Part shown: in pieces, positions 49,969 to 64,000 of the stretch | Layout of the letters: each line of letters opens with the position of its first letter | Position numbering within the stretch: position 1 is the first letter of the stretch | DNA from: Quercus robur | Lineage: Eukaryota; Streptophyta; Magnoliopsida; Fagales; Fagaceae | Direction of reading: 5' to 3' | DNA length: 64,000 nt | Assembly: GCF_932294415.1 (NCBI RefSeq) | Contig: NC_065535.1 | Coordinates: 93,698,862 to 93,762,861, forward strand | Position numbers and translations under genes: made by a program | Notes under the pieces: model-generated | The model's input: the letters and a program-made list of their open reading frames with translations, nothing else | Told to the model about the DNA's origin: nothing | Database searches by the model: none

Positions 49969-50580
49969 GTGTTCATTCCTAGTGATTTTTCTTTGCTTGG
50001 TGCTGAGAGGAGGCCTAATAAGTGCTAAGTCCTAGATTCTTATACTCTATTTTCTTGTCGTTATAAAAATTTTCCTCCAAACCTATCTAGAGAAAGCTCT
50101 TCAAACACTTTGCATTTAAATGAAGCTTTTCAAACACTCTATGCAATGATAACAATTGAAATACTAAGTTATCTATAAAAGTAAATAAAATAAATCACAT
50201 GACTATCAAATAAATAATGCAATTAAAAGTACAATTAGAATGTCTTATGAATTTTCATTTTGTGAATATCTTTATATCATTTTCACTGTGTAATAATTTC
50301 AATTTTTTTGTGAACACCCTCGAACAGGGTGACATTCATTTCTCACATTTTATATCATTAACATTATTATCATCGTCATTATTATTAAGTCTAGAAACAT
50401 AATAATAATTTTTACAATAACCTAAATATATTTTATTATGATTTGTGCATAATAAAAATAGTATGTGAAAGAGGCGTTATTCTAATCACAAAAGAATGCA
50501 TCAACAATTGTAAGCAAAAATTATATTAATTAACTTATTTTGTAAAGTTTTTTATCATCGAATAAGAGATTTAAGATTCA

Positions 50581-50630
50581 AAGTTCAAATCTTTTTTTTT
50601 TTTTTTTTTTTGAGAAACAAGTTCAAATCT
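50581..50630 (-). mobile_element. Tail-only retroposon insertion with 12-bp target duplication
   Basis: AAGTTCAAATCT at 50581-50592 and 50619-50630 flanks 26 bases: a T run and TGAGAAAC. On the minus strand this is GTTTCTCA plus poly(A). Unit 1 has the empty site near 24798, with one copy of the target. Confidence 0.75.
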
Positions 50631-50741
50631 TATTAACACCAAAAAACCAAGTGATGTCAACAATCATTATGAAATGAACGATAGTAATTAAAATTATATC
50701 CTATGATCAAAAAGAAAAAAGTTAATTAACCCTTCAAACCA

Positions 50742-50789
50742 TCTAAAAAATTTGGTTCCTCAAAAAAAAAAAAAAAAAAATCTAAAAAA
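50742..50789 (+). mobile_element. Tail-only retroposon insertion with 9-bp target duplication
   Basis: TCTAAAAAA at 50742-50750 and 50781-50789 flanks TTTGGTTCCTC plus 19 A. Unit 1 has a single target (near 24909) and no insert. Confidence 0.6.
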
Positions 50790-50808
50790 AGTGAAAAGAA
50801 AAAGCAAA

Positions 50809-50823
50809 AACTTACATATTAAG

Positions 50824-50854
<31 letters not shown>

Positions 50855-50867
50855 CTTACATATTAAG
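50809..50867 (-). mobile_element. Tail-only retroposon insertion with 15-bp target duplication
   Basis: AACTTACATATTAAG at 50809-50823 and 50853-50867 flanks a T run of about 27 and two extra bases. Unit 1 has one copy of the target (near 24966-24980) and no insert. The 15-bp perfect duplication is typical of LINE-type target-primed integration. Confidence 0.75.
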
Positions 50868-51175
50868 TTGTGTGAATGTTCCGAAACACCCTCACCTTTT
50901 CCAGAAAATTACATGGAAGCCCATGTATATATCTTCCATATCCGCCATCTTTGACAGACAGATCACTCAAAACTCGATCTTTACTACAAGAGCCAAACCC
51001 CAAACACCAATTGGTTCGATTTATCTTTTTCCACTATTAATCCTAGGGTTCCAATTCTCAATTTTCTCATGCTATTAAACTTTTGGGTTTTTAATATTTC
51101 AATGATTATTGTTATTTATTTGTGTGGAATTGAAATTTGGTATCTTTGGATTGAATGTGTTTCAGGTTTTTGATT

Positions 51176-60248
<9,073 letters not shown>

Positions 60249-61849
60249 TTTGGATGGAAATTAAATTTTGGCACTGAATACCTACGTGGATTCATGTTCA
60301 AACTGTTATGTTTGTTTATTAACTTTACAACTTAAATGAATTACTGAAATTCTGGTAGTAAAGAATACACTGATCACTAGTTTATACTATTGGCATTTGA
60401 CATGTGATTCTGGTTGTTTAATTATAATCCTATTACACTCTAGGTGCAGACTCCTTCCAAATAAAAAAAAAAAAACTAAAACCTTCAGATAAAATGTTAA
60501 CTGCTAATGGTGACTGTTGAAATACCAATATCAGTTTATTGAGTGGGTGACTCTTATTGTGGAATTATGCCGCATGGATGGTTTAACTATCTGGGTCTAT
60601 TGTTTAAAAACCATCTGCAGTTGTATATATTCCTTGTTTTTACAGTTTTCTAAACAGGCAAGATTTGGCTGGGTTCAACATTTGAACTAGAATCCAATGG
60701 GTATTGAACTCACAATCCATCAGTTTGGCCCTCCAACATGTGGCGTTCCTCGCCTCCAGCTCTCGTTGGAGACAATCTTTGATAGCCTGTTCAGCTTTTG
60801 TCACCAATTGGGGTTTGATGAGTCCATCGCCTAAATAATTCAGAAGTTAGAGGCATCTAGCATATCTATATTCCAATGACATCGTGCTTCATATTCTTGA
60901 GCTCTTAAAAGTTCAAATGTATTTTTTTGTGTGACTAAATTTGTGTTATATAAATTATTATAGGTAAAAGTTAATGGATGTCCTAATGACATTGGTTTAG
61001 GATATATTTTTAGTAACTTTTTTATGGGAAAAGAAAAAAATAACTAATTTTTTTATGTCTTTTCATATTTTTCATAAAATTGGTGTTAAAATTTTTCTAA
61101 AATGGTATAATAATAATTATTCTATGAGTATTCGTTAATGGGACCTTAAATTAAAATACAGGAAATATTGTGATTAGAGATACCAGAACTATTCGTAGGT
61201 GGGGCAAATGTTGAGTTCAATTATCCAAATCAAATTTCACATGTATATATACACTCTAGATTAAAAAGAGTAGAATTCTATATATATAAATCAACAAGAT
61301 ATACAAGAACCAAGGAAAAATTTGCTATATAGCATAATTTTTGTTAGCAAGTTTTTGGAAAATTTTACTAAATAACACATGGTCCAACTTATTTAATTAT
61401 GTAACATGTTTTTTGGAACTCGAGTTTGTTAAAACTCTAGTTCCAATAAAACTTTGAGTTTATCATTCTCAAGTTTCAAGATATTTGATCAGATTCTCAT
61501 AATACTTGGAACTCCAAACTCGAGTTCCAATAAAACTTGAATTTATCAATCTCAAGTTTCAAGATATTTGATCAGATTCTCATAATACTTGGAACTCAGG
61601 GTTGATTAAATCAGGTTAACCTGTACTTTTTTTTTCTAAAATTATACTATTTGGCAAAAAGAAGAAGCCCAGTAACTATTGGTCAATCAAACCAGCCCAA
61701 CAAATCTCCCGTTTAAATTCAAAAAGTTCAAACGTCACAGAGGGAGCTTTACCGGTTAGACTTCCATGGCAGCAAAGCCCTGACCTTTCAAAATTCTCTC
61801 AAAAATCATCACTTTGAATCATCATTAACATGGTCATGATCATATCATA
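60249..61849. other. Intergenic region between METAP2 and the TRFL-like gene
   Basis: Non-coding. It includes METAP2 3' untranslated sequence, AT-rich spacer, a MITE-like element at 61318-61655, and the TRFL-like promoter region. The 190 bases before the ATG at 61850 are less AT-rich and probably hold the leader. Confidence 0.55.
61318..61655. mobile_element. MITE-like element with an internal 84-bp tandem repeat
   Basis: TTTGCTATATAGCATAATTTT near 61321 is mirrored by AAAATTATACTATTTGGCAAA near 61637. Inside, 61440-61523 is repeated at 61524-61606 with a few changes (TTCCAATAAAACTT, CTCAAGTTTCAAGATATTTG). It lies 200-530 bases before the TRFL-like start codon. Confidence 0.55.
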
Positions 61850-63918
61850 ATGGACGCAGACATTTGCCGTTGGATTTTCGAATTCCTAATGCGAAGCACG
61901 GCGGTGCAAGACCACGTCATCAAGAACCTCCTCCAAGTCCTCCCGCTCTCCTCCGCCGCCGCCGCCGAAGACACTCGGTTCAAGAAGGCCGTCCTCCTCC
62001 GTACAATCCAGTCCGAGATATCCGACGCAACGGTCACCGAGACGACGCTCCAGGCGCTGGAACTGATCGAAGAGATGGACCGAAACGACGGTGTGGAGAT
62101 CGGAGAGTCACTGAAGGCGGCGTATATGGCGGCGGCGGTGGAGTGCACGGTGAAGTGCTTGGCTTTGGAGGGAAGCAATGGGAAGTACTTCGAGGCGGTG
62201 AAGAGAGTGTGGAGGGGCAGAATCGGTAATTTGGAGAAATCGGGGAACAAGAGCGAGTTGGTTGGGGATAACGCCGAGTTGACTCGGTGGAAGAACGATT
62301 TGGAGGCGGCGCTTTGGGATGCCAAAACAGCAAAGAGGTTGATGAATTTGAATACAAGGGCCGAGGCTCTGCAAAAGCTTAGGGCTTTTTTAGGGGAGGC
62401 TTGGGCACTCATGGGCCCTTCCTTTATTGAAGTAGCGGCGGCCCGGGCTCCGGAGTTGGCTGCGAATGAAGAGGATAAACTTGTGGCTGGGAAAGGTAAA
62501 GTTTCAAACATTACTATGACTGCACGCTCTGTGTTAATAATTTTGTATTCTCAATACTCATAATAGAATGAAAATGTTGTTCACATGAACTTTACACTGG
62601 TCATAGCATATATGTGTTGCAATGCATTGGTGACTAAAATCTAAAAGGTGTTTAAGGAACACCCATCAAAGGACAACAACGAGTAAAGCATATGGTAGCA
62701 ACTTGCTTTAGTTTGTTATTAGTATAATTCAGTCATTCAAATTAAAGATTAGCATCTATACTCATCAATTTTAGAGTGAAGAAACACTTGCAAATTAAAG
62801 AAACAAAATTGCCCTAAAAATGGAGTCTCCTATCTTAATTTATACTAGGAGGTGGCCGACATTGGAGGCCAAACTTTCTTTTTACACTTCAATACATGTT
62901 TAAAGTTCAGTTTAATTACTTCTAACAATAACCTTCTTAAAGTTAAAGTTTCAGGTTTTTAAAGGTCCCTTTGAGTAGCAGGCACTCTAGGTTGCACTGC
63001 CTCTAGCTCACCTTTCACACTTCTTATATGGCCAATTAAAATGCAACTGCCAGAAGTCATTCTTTCTGAAAATGCTATCTATTTTCTAATAACTCAATCA
63101 AATTAAACCAAATTGAGTAAGTATTACATGGTCAAAATCTAAGCCAAAAACTCATGCATTAAAATACACAGCTCACAGAGAGGCATTTCATCTGACAGTT
63201 AATTGCTAAACCTCACATATAACTCAAAAAATTGAAAACTTTAACAACATTGCCACTCCAGTAGATATAGACCTGTCAAAGCTATCAACTTTTCCAAATT
63301 GATGATTGGTCAAATATATACGTAATTATGGTCATCCTTCTACTTTCATGCTCCATGATCAGATTAGTCACTACTCAAGCTTGTTAATATCATTCTAGAG
63401 CTTCACATTTATATAGTTACGGATTTTTTCTTGCCTTTTGACTTTTTTGGGTTTGCCTTTCATTTTACTCAGAAATGCATAAGGGGAATGTGCTTCCTAG
63501 ATGCAATCACAGTGCATGCCATAAATGCTCTAAAGGCGGAGTTAGGATTGTTGAAGAAGAGGACATGGACGCATTATGTAGCAAATACGATTCCTTGCCT
63601 ACCCCTGAAGTTAATAGGATAAAAGAGGCACTTAAATCCAGTTCTTTGGAGTTACAGGCAGTGGTGAAGGACCCTCACCCTGATGCATTACGTTTGGCTG
63701 AATCTGTAATGTCTGACATGGTGAAAAAAGATAAGACACATGAACCTTCTGTAGAAAATCAGAGTGGAAAAGACATAAATGCACTCAATCCATCCGTTGA
63801 CAAAAGCGTAACGCCACAAGCTACTGACTCTGGTTGTGGAAATCAGTCCTGCATTCCTCAGAGCAATTCTACTCGACCAAGCTTAATGGAGCGGGATAGC
63901 ACTGCTCATACTTATGAG
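61850..63918 (+). CDS. TRF-like (TRFL) Myb-family protein, 5' part
   Basis: Exon 1 61850-62495 (215 codons plus one base), exon 2 63473-63918, ending at a GTACCT donor; the gene continues past the window. The N-terminus (MDADICRWIFEFLMRS, then LLRTIQSEISDATVTETTLQ, LGEAWALMGPSFIE) resembles plant TRF-like proteins, which carry a C-terminal Myb/SANT telobox domain that binds telomeric-type DNA in the nucleus. The Myb domain itself is not in the window, so the assignment depends on the N-terminal similarity alone. Exon 1 is GC-rich and alanine-rich, unlike the rest of the window. The ATG at 61850 is the first in frame and begins the conserved block. Confidence 0.6.
62496..63472. other. Intron 1 of the TRFL-like gene
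   Basis: AT-rich non-coding sequence, GTAAAG donor to ACTCAG acceptor. No element was recognised. Confidence 0.6.
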
Positions 63919-64000
63919 GTACCTGTGCTTATGTTTTGTTGTTTCAAAATCTATTGGTTTGTTTTCTTCTAATCTTGTGGTAACTGGGGATAAAATATTT

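Noticed and set aside
61440-61606. Possible CRISPR-like or satellite repeat
   Set aside because: Only two units, eukaryotic context, inside a MITE.
62034-62511. Several minus- and plus-frame ORFs in GC-rich TRFL exon 1
   Set aside because: GC-rich DNA gives few stops; only the frame from 61850 has the conserved N-terminus and a phase that joins exon 2.

Overview
The window is nuclear DNA of a flowering plant. It is AT-rich, its genes have many introns with GT/AG borders, and the protein families are plant ones: a MORF organellar RNA-editing factor, phospholipase D delta, CPSF73-I, type 2 methionine aminopeptidase, a TRFL-like protein, DUF620 and the plant mobile domain. Long TE-rich introns, LINE remnants and Mutator-like elements (MULEs) suggest a eudicot, perhaps a woody one. 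The species cannot be fixed from the sequence alone.

Layout, all functional genes on the + strand: (1) 3-1893, 3' part of a MORF1-like gene. (2) 5900-13400, a complete ten-exon PLD-delta gene. (3) 16570-16643, tRNA-Arg(UCG). (4) 17505-21815, CPSF73-I copy 1. (5) 26666-38397, METAP2 copy 1, a broken gene. (6) 44351-48671, CPSF73-I copy 2. (7) 51176-60248, METAP2 copy 2, complete with 11 coding exons. (8) 61850-63918, 5' part of a TRFL-like gene that runs off the window.

The organising event is a direct tandem duplication. Unit 1 (13309-38667) starts inside the last PLD exon and ends in METAP2 intron 7. Unit 2 (38669-55695) repeats that content. At the junction near 38667, METAP2 intron 7 is fused to a second copy of the PLD-delta 3' end. 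Thus PLD stays intact on the left, METAP2 stays intact on the right, and CPSF73-I is present as two apparently functional copies. METAP2 copy 1 is left truncated and has since gained a frameshift, a 90-bp duplication, a stop codon and a 7.9-kb transposon.

Because the two units give empty and filled versions of the same sites, several mobile elements can be delimited to the base. These include a 1.1-kb MULE-like element (23454-24590, 9-bp target duplication); a 1.4-kb Pack-MULE carrying a DUF620 gene fragment (25079-26445, 9-bp target duplication); a 7.9-kb MULE with long inverted ends that carries both a decayed MuDR-type transposase and a decayed plant-mobile-domain gene (26853-34790); a 5'-truncated LINE (52527-53142); and several insertions of little more than a poly(A) tail with target duplications. 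Unit 2 lacks the tRNA and the original CPSF73-I leader, which are replaced by PIF/Harbinger remnants and unassigned sequence, so CPSF73-I copy 2 probably uses a different promoter.
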